A stretch of 64,000 nucleotides of DNA from NCBI RefSeq assembly GCF_011745145.1, contig NZ_CP050191.1:3570804-3634803 (forward strand), read 5' to 3'. Source of the DNA: Mycobacterium sp. DL440 (GTDB lineage Bacteria; Actinomycetota; Actinomycetes; Mycobacteriales; Mycobacteriaceae). The stretch's first letter is position 1, and each line of letters opens with the position of its first letter. The notes below the pieces were generated by a model. The model had not been told where the DNA came from. It worked only from the letters and a program-made list of their open reading frames with translations, and did no database searches. Shown piece after piece: positions 25,013 through 35,593 of this stretch. A program made the translations under genes and the position numbers.

Positions 25013-25554
25013 GCGAATCGACGGCGCGCCAGCGGCTGGACACTCCCCGCGGCACGCGCGGTTTCGGGCTGCACGTCGACGTGGAGGCAGTCGGCCGGGT
25101 CGGAGAGACGGTCGCCCGGTTCCTGGGCACCGGCCGGTATCTGGCGATCCAGACGATCATCGTGCTGGTTTGGATCGCCCTCAACATCGGCGTCTTTGCA
25201 TTCCAGTGGGATCCGTACCCGTTCATCCTGCTCAACCTGGCCTTTTCCACCCAGGCCGCGTATGCCGCCCCCCTGATCCTGCTGGCCCAGAACCGGCAGG
25301 AGAACCGGGACCGGGTCTCGCTCGAGGAGGACCGGCGCCGGGCGGAGCAGACCAAGGCCGATACCGAGTACCTGGCCCGCGAGCTGGCATCGCTGCGGCT
25401 GGCGGTGGGCGAGGTCGTCACCCGCGATTACCTGCGCCGCGAGTTGGAAGAACTGCGTGACCTGCTCACCGAACTCACCTTGCCGGCCGATACCGACCGG
25501 GCGAACGCGAGCAAAGCCGACGGGGCTGAGCGCCGGTACAAACGCGGTGGTTGA
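25009..25554 (+). CDS. DUF1003 membrane protein (Rv1231c-like)
   Basis: 181-residue protein with two transmembrane helices (about 45-65 and 71-92: LAIQTIIVLVWIALNIGVF and YPFILLNLAFSTQAAYAAP), then an acidic/basic coiled-coil region (QENRDRVSLEEDRRRAEQTK) to the end. This is the DUF1003 arrangement. ATGA overlap with the MgtE-like gene couples their translation. Function is unknown; a link to Mg2+ is inferred only from the partner. Confidence 0.85.
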   Translation: MSESTARQRLDTPRGTRGFGLHVDVEAVGRVGETVARFLGTGRYLAIQTIIVLVWIALNIGVFAFQWDPYPFILLNLAFSTQAAYAAPLILLAQNRQENRDRVSLEEDRRRAEQTKADTEYLARELASLRLAVGEVVTRDYLRRELEELRDLLTELTLPADTDRANASKADGAERRYKRGG

Positions 25555-25574
25555 TCTCGCTGTCAACCATTGTC

Positions 25575-25588
25575 GTAACAACGGAAAC
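25575..25588 (+). promoter_or_regulatory. MtrA-like repeat upstream of the transglycosylase
   Basis: GTAAC (25575) and GAAAC (25584), spaced 9 bp, resemble the repeated GTAAC/GTCAC half-sites recalled for MtrA, which controls several mycobacterial wall hydrolases. Only one half is a good match, so this is tentative. Confidence 0.25.
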
Positions 25589-25655
25589 CGCGACTATGTA
25601 TGGTGACTTGGTTCACAACATGGTATTTGGCCAAAGCTGACCGAAGGACGGGTAA

Positions 25656-26999
25656 GTGCGCGTAGGGGGAGGAGCGGTGATCGCAACCGCTCGGCGCCGT
25701 ATGAGCCAGCTCGTGCGCTCGCCCGCGCTCGGCGTGGCCGTCCTGGCTCCCATCGTGCTGGTCGCCGGTGCCGGGTCTTCCGCCTCGGGCGTCGACGTGT
25801 CCAACACCGCGATCACGCCGCTGGCAGCCGTGGAACCCCAGATCGACCGCTCGGGACCGGCAGTGGTCGCCGCGGCCAGGCCCCCGACGAACTTCCGGAT
25901 CAAGTCGATGAACACCATCTCGGCTCCCCCGCCGGCTTTTGTCGTCAATAGCCCTGGCGCCCTTGGCATTCCGGGAACGTCGCTGAAGGCGTACCGCAAT
26001 GCCGAACGGATGATGGCCGCTGCCTACCCCGGCTGCGGTATCAGCTGGAATCTGCTGGCCGGTATCGGACGGATCGAGTCGGGGCACGCCAACGGCGGCG
26101 CCACCGACGCCCGCGGCACCGCGGTGCGCCCGATCTACGGCCCTGCTCTCGACGGCACCCTGCCGGGCAACGAGGTCATCATCCAGAGCGCCCAGGCCGG
26201 ACGGGTCTCCTATGTCCGGGCCATGGGCCCGATGCAGTTCCTGCCCGGAACCTGGGCCAGGTACGCCTCCGATGGTGATGGCGACGGCAAGGCCGATGTG
26301 CAGAACGTGTTCGATTCAGCGCTCGCGGCCGCCCGCTACCTGTGTAGTGGCGGGCTCAACCTGCGGGACCAGTCCCAGGTCATGACGGCCATCCTCCGGT
26401 ACAACAACTCCGTGGCCTACGCCCAAAACGTGCTGGGCTGGGCCGCGGCATACGCCACGGGTGTGGTGCCGGTAGACCTGCCTGAGATCACCGGGTCCAT
26501 TCCCCCGATCGGCGATTCCCATCTGGACCATGCCGAAGGCCTCGGCCCCGGCCTGCCGGCTGATGCCACCGGGCTGCCCGCGGGCGATCCACTGGCCCTG
26601 ATCCCGCTGCTCAACCGCAACGAGACCGGCACCCAGAACGTCCCCGGCTTCGCGCCGGGCCAGGTGCTCGGCCCGCTGCCGGGTCCGGCGCAGGCCATCC
26701 CGTCGGAGACGCCGGCCGCCCCGCCGCCGTGGGTCCCGCCGTGGGAGCAACCGCGCCAGCCTGCGTGCGTGGTGTTCTGCCTGGGTGAGCAGAGCCCCCC
26801 GCCGGCTCCGGCTCCGCCGCTGGGACCGCCCCCTGCCCCTGGACCTGGACCTGGACCTGGACCTGGACCGCAGCAGGCTCCGCCGCCGGGACCCGTGCCC
26901 GCCGCCCCGGTTGGCCCGCCGATCGAGGCCGCGCCTGCGGCTCCGGCGCTTGGGCCGATGCCCGGCCCCGCCCCGGGACCAGCCCCAGGTCCGGCCTGA
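25656..26999 (+). CDS. Secreted lytic transglycosylase, MltB-like (Rv1230c-like)
   Basis: 447-residue exported enzyme that would cleave the glycan strands of peptidoglycan. A basic N-terminus and hydrophobic helix (about 25-42) serve as signal or anchor. The SLT/MltB domain runs from about 115 to 270, with ISWNLLAGIGRIESGH carrying the catalytic Glu, AMGPMQFLPGTW, DVFDSA-type VFDSALAAARYLC and ILRYNNSVAYAQNVL. The last 120 residues are Pro/Gly/Ala-rich low complexity, probably wall-spanning. The start is GTG with GAAGG upstream. Confidence 0.88.
   Translation: MRVGGGAVIATARRRMSQLVRSPALGVAVLAPIVLVAGAGSSASGVDVSNTAITPLAAVEPQIDRSGPAVVAAARPPTNFRIKSMNTISAPPPAFVVNSPGALGIPGTSLKAYRNAERMMAAAYPGCGISWNLLAGIGRIESGHANGGATDARGTAVRPIYGPALDGTLPGNEVIIQSAQAGRVSYVRAMGPMQFLPGTWARYASDGDGDGKADVQNVFDSALAAARYLCSGGLNLRDQSQVMTAILRYNNSVAYAQNVLGWAAAYATGVVPVDLPEITGSIPPIGDSHLDHAEGLGPGLPADATGLPAGDPLALIPLLNRNETGTQNVPGFAPGQVLGPLPGPAQAIPSETPAAPPPWVPPWEQPRQPACVVFCLGEQSPPPAPAPPLGPPPAPGPGPGPGPGPQQAPPPGPVPAAPVGPPIEAAPAAPALGPMPGPAPGPAPGPA
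26839..26868 (+). repeat. Hexanucleotide tandem repeat (CTGGAC x5)
   Basis: Five in-frame copies of CTGGAC inside the transglycosylase gene encode a Pro-Gly run in its C-terminal tail. Copy number is likely to vary between strains. Confidence 0.85.
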
Positions 27000-27048
27000 C
27001 GCTGGCCTGAATCCAGCTCGCGGCGCCTTCGCCGTAGACTCGGCGGTG

Positions 27049-28191
27049 ATGTCCGAATCTGCCACTGAGCTGCAATCCGCGGTTCGCGCCGCGCTGGCCA
27101 AGGTGATCGACCCCGAATTGCGGCGGCCGATCACCGAACTCGGCATGGTCAAGAACATCTCGATCGAGGCCGACCACGGCGTACATGTCGAGATCTACCT
27201 GACCACCGCGGCCTGCCCGAAGAAGACCGAGATCGCCGACCTCGTCACGGCCGCGGCCACCGACGTGCCCGGCACGGGCGCCGTCAAGGTGAGCCTGGAT
27301 GTGATGAGCGACGAGCAGCGCGCCGAACTGCGCAAGCTGCTGCGTGGCGATTCCCGTGAACCGGTGATCCCGTTCGCCCAACCCAACTCGCTCACCCGGG
27401 TCTACGCCGTGGCCTCCGGCAAGGGCGGCGTGGGCAAATCCAGTGTGACCGTCAACCTGGCTGCCGCGATGGCCGCCCGCGGCCTGTCCGTCGGCCTGTT
27501 GGACGCCGATATCTACGGCCATTCGGTGCCGCGCATGATGGGCACCAGCGACCGGCCCACACAGGTCGACTCAATGATCCTGCCGCCCATCGCCCACGAC
27601 GTGAAGGTCATCTCGATCGCCATGTTCACGCAGGGCAACACGCCTGTCGTGTGGCGCGGGCCGATGCTGCACCGTGCGTTGCAACAGTTCCTGGCCGACG
27701 TGTACTGGGGCGATCTGGACGTGCTGCTGCTCGACCTGCCACCAGGCACCGGCGATATCGCCATCTCGGTGGCCCAGTTGATCCCAGGTGCCGAAATCCT
27801 GGTGGTGACCACTCCGCAGATGGCTGCCGCCGAGGTGGCCGAGCGTGCCGGCGCGATCGCCCTGCAGACCCGTCAGCGCATCGCGGGTGTGGTGGAGAAC
27901 ATGTCCGGCCTGCAGATGCCCGACGGCTCGGTCATGCAGCTGTTCGGTGAGGGCGGGGGCCGTCAGGTCGCCGACTCGCTGACCCGCTCGGTTGGCGCCG
28001 AGGTGCCGCTGCTGGGCCAGGTCCCGTTGGACCCGGCCCTGGTGGCGGCCGGTGACACCGGCGTACCGCTGGTGTTGTCGGCGCCCGAATCAGCGGCAGG
28101 CGCCGAGCTGCGCAAGATCGCCGAGGGATTGTCGGCCCGCAAGCGCGGCCTGGCCGGGATGTCGCTGGGGCTGGATACGGCGCGGCGCTAG
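27049..28191 (+). CDS. mrp: Mrp/NBP35-type P-loop ATPase, iron-sulfur carrier
   Basis: 380-residue protein with an N-terminal MIP18/DUF59 domain (about 1-95, VIDPELRRPITELGMV and the TTAACPKK region) fused to a Mrp ATPase domain. The ATPase has the deviant Walker A SGKGGVGKSS, DADIYGHSVPRMMG, LLLDLPPGTGD and the segment VVENMSGL. Mrp/ApbC proteins deliver Fe-S clusters. The CxxC usually found in the C-terminal half is not evident. The start is the ATG at 27049, or the GTG directly before it; TAGACT at 27035-27040 is a possible -10 box. Confidence 0.92.
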   Translation: MSESATELQSAVRAALAKVIDPELRRPITELGMVKNISIEADHGVHVEIYLTTAACPKKTEIADLVTAAATDVPGTGAVKVSLDVMSDEQRAELRKLLRGDSREPVIPFAQPNSLTRVYAVASGKGGVGKSSVTVNLAAAMAARGLSVGLLDADIYGHSVPRMMGTSDRPTQVDSMILPPIAHDVKVISIAMFTQGNTPVVWRGPMLHRALQQFLADVYWGDLDVLLLDLPPGTGDIAISVAQLIPGAEILVVTTPQMAAAEVAERAGAIALQTRQRIAGVVENMSGLQMPDGSVMQLFGEGGGRQVADSLTRSVGAEVPLLGQVPLDPALVAAGDTGVPLVLSAPESAAGAELRKIAEGLSARKRGLAGMSLGLDTARR

Positions 28192-28195
28192 GACC

Positions 28196-28600
28196 CTAGG
28201 TGGCGTCAGGGTCGAACGTCGGGCCGGCCGACTTGTCTGCCGGCGTGGCCTCGATCTCGCTGGCGGGCTTGTCGCCCGGCACGGAGGGCTGCTGATTCTT
28301 GCGGTCGTCGAAGGCGCCGGTCAAAAACGAATCGTCGCCGTCGAGCAGATGCTTGGTGATCGCTGCCCGCGGGGTCATGCCGCGGAGCTTCTGCAGCTCG
28401 GCGAGAGGTTGCCGGAGATCGTCGAATTCCGGGCCCAGGTCCTCACGCAACTGGCTGGTGGCACCGCTGACGTAATCGCGTGCCTGCTTCAGGGCGCCGG
28501 AGGTCCACCGGATGGCACCGGGCAGGCGCTCCGGCCCCAGGATCACCAAACCGGCGATCACCAGGACCAGCATCTCCCCCCACCCGATGTTCGCGAACAT
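28196..28600 (-). CDS. tatB: Twin-arginine translocase subunit TatB
   Basis: 134-residue TatB: a short periplasmic N-terminus, one transmembrane helix (about residues 4-21, [21 protein letters not shown] with the GPxxLP hinge), then an amphipathic helix and an acidic disordered tail. With TatA and TatC, encoded elsewhere, it forms the receptor for folded Tat substrates. It lies 2 bp from htrA at the end of the sigE-rseA-htrA-tatB group and is convergent with mrp. Confidence 0.95.
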   Translation of the reverse strand: MFANIGWGEMLVLVIAGLVILGPERLPGAIRWTSGALKQARDYVSGATSQLREDLGPEFDDLRQPLAELQKLRGMTPRAAITKHLLDGDDSFLTGAFDDRKNQQPSVPGDKPASEIEATPADKSAGPTFDPDAT

Positions 28601-28602
28601 CG

Positions 28603-30153
<1,551 letters not shown>

Positions 30154-30177
30154 TCACTGATCGCCTTGTGGTCCAGC

Positions 30178-30576
30178 CTACCGGCGCTTACGCCGACTCC
30201 GCGTCGGGTCATCAGCAAATTGAGGCTGTTCACCGACGTCAGCCGAGGGCTGCGGACTGTGGTGCGGTATCTGCGACAACAGTCCCAACAGGGAATTCGG
30301 AATGGCTATCGGGCAGGAGTCCCGCAATGCGGCCCGGGCCTGACCCTGGGCATCGACCTCGGCGGCGCAGTCCGGGCAAAGGGACAGGTGGTGCGCGGCG
30401 CGCAGGTGCGCGCTCATTCGCAGCTCGCCGTCGACGAAGGCCGCGATGGCCTCGGTCGACAGGTGCTCGGTCGAGCCGAACTGCCGAGGTGCGCCGACCG
30501 GCGCATCACTCTGCGAGGCGAACTGGGCAGGCAACCAGGAGAATGCCCGACGGAACACATGTCCCGGGTCGACCAT
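30178..30576 (-). CDS. rseA: Anti-sigma-E factor RseA (ZAS type)
   Basis: 132-residue anti-sigma factor that holds SigE inactive. It has the zinc-associated anti-sigma motif H-x3-C-x2-C (His63, Cys67, Cys70; HLSLCPDC) after STEAIAAFVDGEL, then a basic tail RSRRKRR, without an obvious membrane helix, so it is cytosolic. In M. tuberculosis it is degraded by ClpC1P2 after PknB phosphorylation. The ATG at 30576 is chosen from GAGAGGAG upstream; the frame stays open further but without homology. It follows sigE by 77 bp. Confidence 0.93.
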   Translation of the reverse strand: MVDPGHVFRRAFSWLPAQFASQSDAPVGAPRQFGSTEHLSTEAIAAFVDGELRMSAHLRAAHHLSLCPDCAAEVDAQGQARAALRDSCPIAIPNSLLGLLSQIPHHSPQPSADVGEQPQFADDPTRSRRKRR

Positions 30577-30653
30577 CGCCCAGCTCCTCTCGCCACGACT
30601 AAACGTCCTGACCCGAATGTAGCGCGACCTGACGCGCTGAACACCAACCACCG

Positions 30654-31433
30654 CTAGGCGGATTTGGCGGTTTCCGGCGAGTGCTTCGCCAGGTACTCGC
30701 GCAAGGCTTGCCGACCCCGGTGAATGCGGCTGCGCACGGTGCCGAGCTTCACGCCCAGCGTGGCGCCGATTTCTTCGTAGGACAGACCCTCGATGTCGCA
30801 CAGGACCACCGCGGCGCGGAACTCCGGCGCCAGCGAATCCAGGGCGGCCTGGAGATCGGCCCCCAACCGCGAGTCGTGGTAGATCTGCTCGGGGTTCGGG
30901 TCGTCGGCGGGCACCCGGTCGTAATCCTCGGGCAGCGCTTCCATGCGGATGCGGCCGCGGCGACGGACCATGTCCAGGAACAAGTTGGTGGTGATGCGGT
31001 GCAACCACCCCTCGAAGGTTCCCGGCTGGTAGTTCTGCACGGAGCGGAACACCCGGATGAAGGTTTCCTGGGTCAGGTCCTCAGCATCGTGCTGGTTGCC
31101 CGAAAGGCGGTAGGCCAGCCGATACACCCGGTCCGCGTGTTGGCGCACCAGCTCGTCCCACGACGGCATGGCGGCCTGGTCGCCGGTGGCGTCGAAAACG
31201 GCGGTGCCGGTCAGCTCATCGGACGGCTCTACCCATTCGCCGGCGGTGAATTGCTCCAGATGGGCCATGGTCACCGGGGCGGCCTGGGCGGCGGGGTTCG
31301 AGGTAACAGCGTTCGCGCTCGTCGGATCCTCCTGATCACAGTTTTCACTCAACTCAACACGACTGATGACTTCGCTATTCCGATTGCTGTCCTGGTTGTG
31401 CTGGGCAGTGCGCCAGCGGGCGCCGTGTTCCAT
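30654..31433 (-). CDS. sigE: ECF sigma factor SigE
   Basis: 259-residue extracytoplasmic-function sigma factor controlling the envelope and surface stress response. Region 2 (about 90-155, [35 protein letters not shown]) and region 4 (about 195-245, [34 protein letters not shown]) are nearly identical to the mycobacterial protein. The first 60 residues are poorly conserved. Internal Met56 (31268) corresponds to the shorter isoforms known for M. tuberculosis SigE, so more than one start is likely. The gene heads sigE-rseA-htrA-tatB and is divergent from an O-methyltransferase. Confidence 0.95.
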   Translation of the reverse strand: MEHGARWRTAQHNQDSNRNSEVISRVELSENCDQEDPTSANAVTSNPAAQAAPVTMAHLEQFTAGEWVEPSDELTGTAVFDATGDQAAMPSWDELVRQHADRVYRLAYRLSGNQHDAEDLTQETFIRVFRSVQNYQPGTFEGWLHRITTNLFLDMVRRRGRIRMEALPEDYDRVPADDPNPEQIYHDSRLGADLQAALDSLAPEFRAAVVLCDIEGLSYEEIGATLGVKLGTVRSRIHRGRQALREYLAKHSPETAKSA

Positions 31434-31477
31434 GCGGCTACCGTTCCTGATCCCGGTGTGGCAGGCATATGAGCAAT

Positions 31478-31494
31478 CTGAACTTTCCCTGAGA
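31478..31494 (-). promoter_or_regulatory. Candidate MprA box upstream of sigE
   Basis: On the sigE strand, TCTCAGGG (31494-31487) followed 3 nt later by GTTCAG (31483-31478) gives two loosely repeated TCAG-containing subunits, about 45-60 bp before the first start. M. tuberculosis sigE is known to be activated by MprAB; the match here is by eye only. Confidence 0.35.
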
Positions 31495-31595
31495 AAGCCG
31501 ACGATACGTCCGGTTACCTGCGCGCACCAGCGAATTTCCGCGGGTGATACCCACCACCCCCGGGCGTGTCGCGACGACGCCCCCGGCCTCTGGCC

Positions 31596-31601
31596 TACGC
31601 T
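31596..31601 (+). promoter_or_regulatory. -10 box (TACGCT) of the O-methyltransferase gene
   Basis: TANNNT hexamer ending exactly 6 nt before the ATG at 31608, predicting a leaderless mRNA. Confidence 0.5.
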
Positions 31602-31607
31602 GCGGGC

Positions 31608-32252
31608 ATGGTCAGCTCCAACCCCGGTCGCGCCGAGGCGATCGTCACGCATGCCGAACGATCGATCTCCGAAGACGAGATCGTCGCGGCTGCGCGTGAG
31701 CGGGCCGAAGAACTCGGCGCGGGCGCGGTGACCCCTGCGGTAGGAGCATTGCTGAGCGTGCTCGCGCGGCTCACCGGGGGCAAGGCGGTGGTCGAGGTCG
31801 GCACCGGCGCCGGCGTCAGCGGGCTGTGGTTGTTGTCCGGCATGAGCGACGACGGTGTGCTGACCACGATCGACGTCGAACCCGAGCATCAGCGCATCGC
31901 CAAGCAGGGGTTCGGTGAGGCCGGAGTCGGCCCGGGGCGCACGCGGCTGATCAGCGGACGCGCCCAGGAGGTGCTGACCCGCCTGGCCGACGGGTCTTAC
32001 GACCTGGTGTTCATCGACGCCGAACCCATCGACCAGCCGCAATTCGTGGCCGAAGGGGTGCGTCTCCTGCGTTCAGGCGGCGCGATCGTGCTGCACCGGG
32101 CCGCGCTGGGCGGCCGGGCCGGCGACGCCTCGGCGAACGATGCCGAGGTGAGCGCCGTGCGTGAAGCCGCGCGGCTGATCGCCGAGGACGAGCGGCTCAC
32201 TCCGGTGTTGATCCCGTTGGGCGACGGCCTGCTGGCCGCCGCTCGCGACTGA
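31608..32252 (+). CDS. O-methyltransferase, CCoAOMT-like (Rv1220c-like)
   Basis: 214-residue cytosolic SAM-dependent O-methyltransferase of the catechol/caffeoyl-CoA type: motif [17 protein letters not shown], then [16 protein letters not shown], the metal-region [16 protein letters not shown] and a final [10 protein letters not shown]. The usual third metal ligand region is not clear, and the methyl acceptor is unknown. It is divergent from sigE, as in M. tuberculosis. Confidence 0.85.
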   Translation: MVSSNPGRAEAIVTHAERSISEDEIVAAARERAEELGAGAVTPAVGALLSVLARLTGGKAVVEVGTGAGVSGLWLLSGMSDDGVLTTIDVEPEHQRIAKQGFGEAGVGPGRTRLISGRAQEVLTRLADGSYDLVFIDAEPIDQPQFVAEGVRLLRSGGAIVLHRAALGGRAGDASANDAEVSAVREAARLIAEDERLTPVLIPLGDGLLAAARD

Positions 32253-32263
32253 CTTTCCTCTGC

Positions 32264-32321
32264 CGAGCAGACACAAACCTGCCCAATTTCGCGTGAAAAA
32301 GGGCAGGTTTGTGTCTGCTCG
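32264..32321. repeat. Perfect 21-bp inverted repeat (intergenic hairpin/terminator)
   Basis: 32264-32284 (CGAGCAGACACAAACCTGCCC) is the exact reverse complement of 32301-32321. The 16-nt centre itself holds TTTC-gcgt-GAAA, so nearly all 58 bases can fold. It lies 11 bp after the O-methyltransferase stop and upstream of raaS, and probably ends transcription. A weaker relative with the same AGACAC element and TTCGCG centre lies at 55459-55515. Confidence 0.8.
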
Positions 32322-32365
32322 CGGTCATTTCGCGATCTTTACGGATTCCTGATGGGCCACCCCCC

Positions 32366-32412
32366 TTGACGGAGCACTGAACGCGCGTTTAGCGTACTAA
32401 ACATGCGTTCAG
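32366..32412 (+). promoter_or_regulatory. raaS promoter with operator over the start codon
   Basis: -35 TTGACG (32366-32371), 18-bp spacer, -10 TAGCGT (32390-32395), then ATG 7 nt later (32403): a leaderless promoter. An inverted repeat with 16-bp arms (32377-32392 and 32397-32412, 14 of 16 matching, CTGAACGC...GCGTTCAG) covers the spacer, -10 and start codon. It is the obvious autoregulatory site for the TetR protein. Confidence 0.8.
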
Positions 32413-33068
32413 TCGATGATCGAACCGCAATGGCCCGGATCCGCGACGCCGCGATCGAGCAGTACGGGCAGGACGGATTCAGCGTGGGGCTTCGGACGAT
32501 CGCCGAGGCCGCGGGCGTCAGCGCCGCATTGGTGATCCACCACTTCGGCTCCAAGGAAGGGCTCCGCAAGGCGTGCGATGCCCATGTGGCCGAGGTGGTG
32601 CGCGAGGCCAAGTCCGAGTCACTGCAGAACGGTGACCCCGCAAGCTGGATGGCCCAGATGTCCGAGATCGAATCCTATGCGCCGCTGATGGCTTACCTGG
32701 TCCGCAGCATGCAATCCGGCAGCGATCTGGCGAAGACGTTCTGGCGGACCATGGTCGACAACGCCGAACAGTACCTCGAGGAGGGCGTGCGGACCGGGGT
32801 GCTCAAACCCAGCCGCGACCCGAAAGCACGGGCGCGGTTCATGGCGATATGCAGTGGTGGCGGGTTTCTGCTGTACCTGCAGATGCACGACGACCCAACG
32901 GATCTGCGCCGGGTGCTGCGCGATTACGGCGAGGACATGATGCTGCCTGCCCTCGAGCTCTACACCGAGGGCCTGATGAACGACTCCACCATGTACGACG
33001 CGTTCCTGCGCCAGCGCGCACAAGGCATCCCGTCCAGTTCCACGTCCGACGCCAAGGAGCCAGCGTGA
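32403..33068 (+). CDS. raaS: TetR-family repressor, RaaS (Rv1219c) type
   Basis: 221-residue TetR regulator. The N-terminal HTH spans about residues 10-55 ([44 protein letters not shown]) and the rest is the ligand/dimerisation domain with the pattern MIEEY-type [17 protein letters not shown]. It is followed, with a GTGA overlap, by an ABC exporter, exactly as Rv1219c-Rv1218c-Rv1217c in M. tuberculosis, where RaaS represses the pump and aids antibiotic survival. It should bind the 16-bp-arm operator at its own start. Confidence 0.9.
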   Translation: MRSVDDRTAMARIRDAAIEQYGQDGFSVGLRTIAEAAGVSAALVIHHFGSKEGLRKACDAHVAEVVREAKSESLQNGDPASWMAQMSEIESYAPLMAYLVRSMQSGSDLAKTFWRTMVDNAEQYLEEGVRTGVLKPSRDPKARARFMAICSGGGFLLYLQMHDDPTDLRRVLRDYGEDMMLPALELYTEGLMNDSTMYDAFLRQRAQGIPSSSTSDAKEPA

Positions 33069-33958
33069 AGAACTCCGTCGAAATCCGCGGACTGTCAAAA
33101 TCTTTCGGCCGCACCAAGGCGTTGGATGGCCTGAATCTGACCGTGTCCCCCGGCGACGTCGCGGGCTTCCTGGGGCCCAACGGAGCTGGTAAGTCCACCA
33201 CCATCCGGGTGCTGCTGGGCCTGCTGCGCGCCGACGGGGGCACCGTGCGCCTCCTGGGCGGGGACCCGTGGCGCGACGCGGTCGCCCTGCACCGCCGCAT
33301 CGCCTACGTCCCCGGCGATGTGACATTGTGGCCCAACCTGACCGGCATGCAGGCCATCGACTTCCTGTGCCGGCTGCGCGGCAACGGCGTCGACACCCGG
33401 CGACGTGACGAACTGATCGAACGGTTCGAACTCGACCCGCACAAAAAGGCCCGCACCTACTCCAAGGGCAACCGGCAGAAGGTCGCCATCGTCGCGGCGT
33501 TCAGCTGCCATTCCGAGCTCTACATTCTCGATGAACCCACCTCGGGCCTGGACCCGTTGATGGAACGCGCTTTTCAACAGTGTGTGGGCGAGGTGGCCGG
33601 CAGCGGAGCCGCAGTCCTGTTGTCCAGCCACATTCTGGCCGAGGTCGAAAAGCTCTGCGACAAAGTGACGATCATCCGGTCCGGACGCACGGTGCGTTCC
33701 GGCACCCTGGCCGAGTTGCGGCACCTGATGCGCACCAAGGTCACCGCACGCACCCGCTCGGACGGTCGGGCACTGCAGAACACCCCGTACGTACACGACT
33801 TCGCGAGCAACGACGGCACGGTGAGCTTCTCGGTGGACCGGGCCGACCTGGAGTTCACCTTGGAGCATCTGACCGACCTCGGCATCGACGATCTGACCGT
33901 CACACCGGCTTCTCTGGAGGACATGTTCCTGCGCGAGTACCAGGGGGCGACCCGGTGA
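33065..33958 (+). CDS. ABC exporter ATP-binding protein (Rv1218c-like)
   Basis: 297-residue ABC-2-type ATPase. It has Walker [10 protein letters not shown] (near residue 37), signature [15 protein letters not shown] (a degenerate SGGQ as in drug/lipid exporters), Walker [14 protein letters not shown] and the H-loop [11 protein letters not shown]. The C-terminal 80 residues form the DrrA-like regulatory segment ([11 protein letters not shown]). The GTG start lies in a GTGA overlap with raaS. With the next gene it forms a multidrug efflux pump, known in M. tuberculosis to export several inhibitor classes. Confidence 0.92.
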   Translation: MKNSVEIRGLSKSFGRTKALDGLNLTVSPGDVAGFLGPNGAGKSTTIRVLLGLLRADGGTVRLLGGDPWRDAVALHRRIAYVPGDVTLWPNLTGMQAIDFLCRLRGNGVDTRRRDELIERFELDPHKKARTYSKGNRQKVAIVAAFSCHSELYILDEPTSGLDPLMERAFQQCVGEVAGSGAAVLLSSHILAEVEKLCDKVTIIRSGRTVRSGTLAELRHLMRTKVTARTRSDGRALQNTPYVHDFASNDGTVSFSVDRADLEFTLEHLTDLGIDDLTVTPASLEDMFLREYQGATR

Positions 33959-35574
33959 ACTCCACGATCGCCCTGGCCCGTCCCGCTGGTCCGGCCCGCA
34001 CGACCGCGTCACCGTTGACCGGCATCGGCACCCTGCTGCGACTGGCGCTGCGCCGCGACCGGCTGCGGCTGAGCGTGTGGGTCGCCACGATCACCTTGAT
34101 GATGGTGTACGCCCCCAACGCAATTCGCCTGGCGTACCCCGGCGAGGAACAACGCCTGGCCCGGGTCAATCTGCTCAAGACACCCGCCGGGATGATGCTT
34201 GGCGGCCCGATGTTCGGCGTCAACGAGACCGACCTCGGCGTGATGATGGCCAACGAACTGACCCTCACGCTGACCATCGCCACCTCGATCCTGGCCATTC
34301 TCACCGTGATTCGTCATACCCGCGCCGAGGAGGAGAACGGCAGCGCCGAGCTGGTGCTGTCCTCGGTGGTGGGCCGCTACGCACGGACCGCCGCAGCTCT
34401 GGCCCTGGTCGGCGGAGTCAACGCAGTGCTGGCGATCACGATGACACTGGCGATGGCCTCCACCGGCTTCACGATCGTCGACACCGCCGCCATGTCTCTG
34501 GGCATCACCGGGGTCGCGATGGTGTTCGGCGCGGTCGCCGCCGTCACCGCCCAACTCTGGCGTCAGTCCCGCACCGCGTCGGGCGCGGCGATGGCGACGC
34601 TGGCGGTCGCCGCGCTGGTCCGTGGGGCCGGTGACGTCATCGACAACTCCGGCAGCACCCTGAGCTGGTTCTCCCCCATCGCCTGGGCACAGCAGATGCG
34701 TCCGTTCGTCGATCTGCGCTGGTGGCCGTTCGGGTTGTTGGTCATTGTGGCGCTCGGATTGATGGCAGCGGCCGCCGTTCTGGAGAGCCGTCGCCAGTAC
34801 GACGCAGGCACCATCGCATCCACGGGCGAGAAACCCGACGCCCCAGTCATCACCGGCCCGCTGCGGCTGCACCTGACGCTGCAGCGCGGCCAGACGATCG
34901 GCTGGGCGGTGGGACTGTTCGTGGCCGGGCTGGTGTTCGGCTCGATGACGAAAGCGCTGTTGGACGCGGCCAAGACCAACGAGTTGATCGCCAGGTTGCT
35001 GTCCACAACGGGTAATGACGGCATCTACACCACGATGACCCAGTTCCTCGCCGCGGCAGCCAGCGCGTACGTCGCATCGGTGGTGCTGCGGGTGTACACC
35101 GACGAGCAGAACGGGCTGGGCGAGCCGGTGCTGGCCGGTGCGGTGTCACGCTGGCGCTGGCTGCTCGGCGCGGTCGGCTGCGCGCTTACCGGGGCCGCGG
35201 CACTGATGTTCTGCGCCGGGCTCGGCAACGGCCTCGGTGCCGGGCTGACGCTCGGCGAGCCGGGTACGGTCATCCGCCTCACCCTGGCCGCACTGGCATA
35301 TCTACCCGCACTGGCGGTGGTGGCCTCGATCGCGGCCCTTGCCGTGGCGCTGCGTTCGCCGTGGATCGCCTGGCTGGCAGTCACATTCGTGATCACCGCG
35401 TTGTACCTCGGGGCGCTGCTACGGCTCCCGCGCTGGCTGATCGAACTGTCCCCGGTGGGACAGACCACCGTGCCGAGCCAATTCCCCGCCACCGCACTGA
35501 TGGTGATGCTCGTCGTCGCAACGGTTCTGGCGGCCGTCGCGGGCTGGATCTATCGCAACCGCGACGCGGTGTGA
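33955..35574 (+). CDS. ABC exporter permease, two-half (Rv1217c-like)
   Basis: 539-residue membrane protein with about 12 hydrophobic helices in two similar halves. Each half starts with an amphipathic segment ([34 protein letters not shown]), consistent with a fused pair of ABC-2 permease units. It has a GTGA overlap with its ATPase gene. It is the membrane part of the RaaS-controlled drug exporter. Confidence 0.9.
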   Translation: MNSTIALARPAGPARTTASPLTGIGTLLRLALRRDRLRLSVWVATITLMMVYAPNAIRLAYPGEEQRLARVNLLKTPAGMMLGGPMFGVNETDLGVMMANELTLTLTIATSILAILTVIRHTRAEEENGSAELVLSSVVGRYARTAAALALVGGVNAVLAITMTLAMASTGFTIVDTAAMSLGITGVAMVFGAVAAVTAQLWRQSRTASGAAMATLAVAALVRGAGDVIDNSGSTLSWFSPIAWAQQMRPFVDLRWWPFGLLVIVALGLMAAAAVLESRRQYDAGTIASTGEKPDAPVITGPLRLHLTLQRGQTIGWAVGLFVAGLVFGSMTKALLDAAKTNELIARLLSTTGNDGIYTTMTQFLAAAASAYVASVVLRVYTDEQNGLGEPVLAGAVSRWRWLLGAVGCALTGAAALMFCAGLGNGLGAGLTLGEPGTVIRLTLAALAYLPALAVVASIAALAVALRSPWIAWLAVTFVITALYLGALLRLPRWLIELSPVGQTTVPSQFPATALMVMLVVATVLAAVAGWIYRNRDAV

Positions 35575-35593
35575 ACCGAACAGGAGGCAGCTG

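Noticed and set aside
26839..26868. Possible CRISPR-like or regulatory repeat
   Set aside because: It is a coding hexanucleotide repeat making Pro-Gly, with no spacers.
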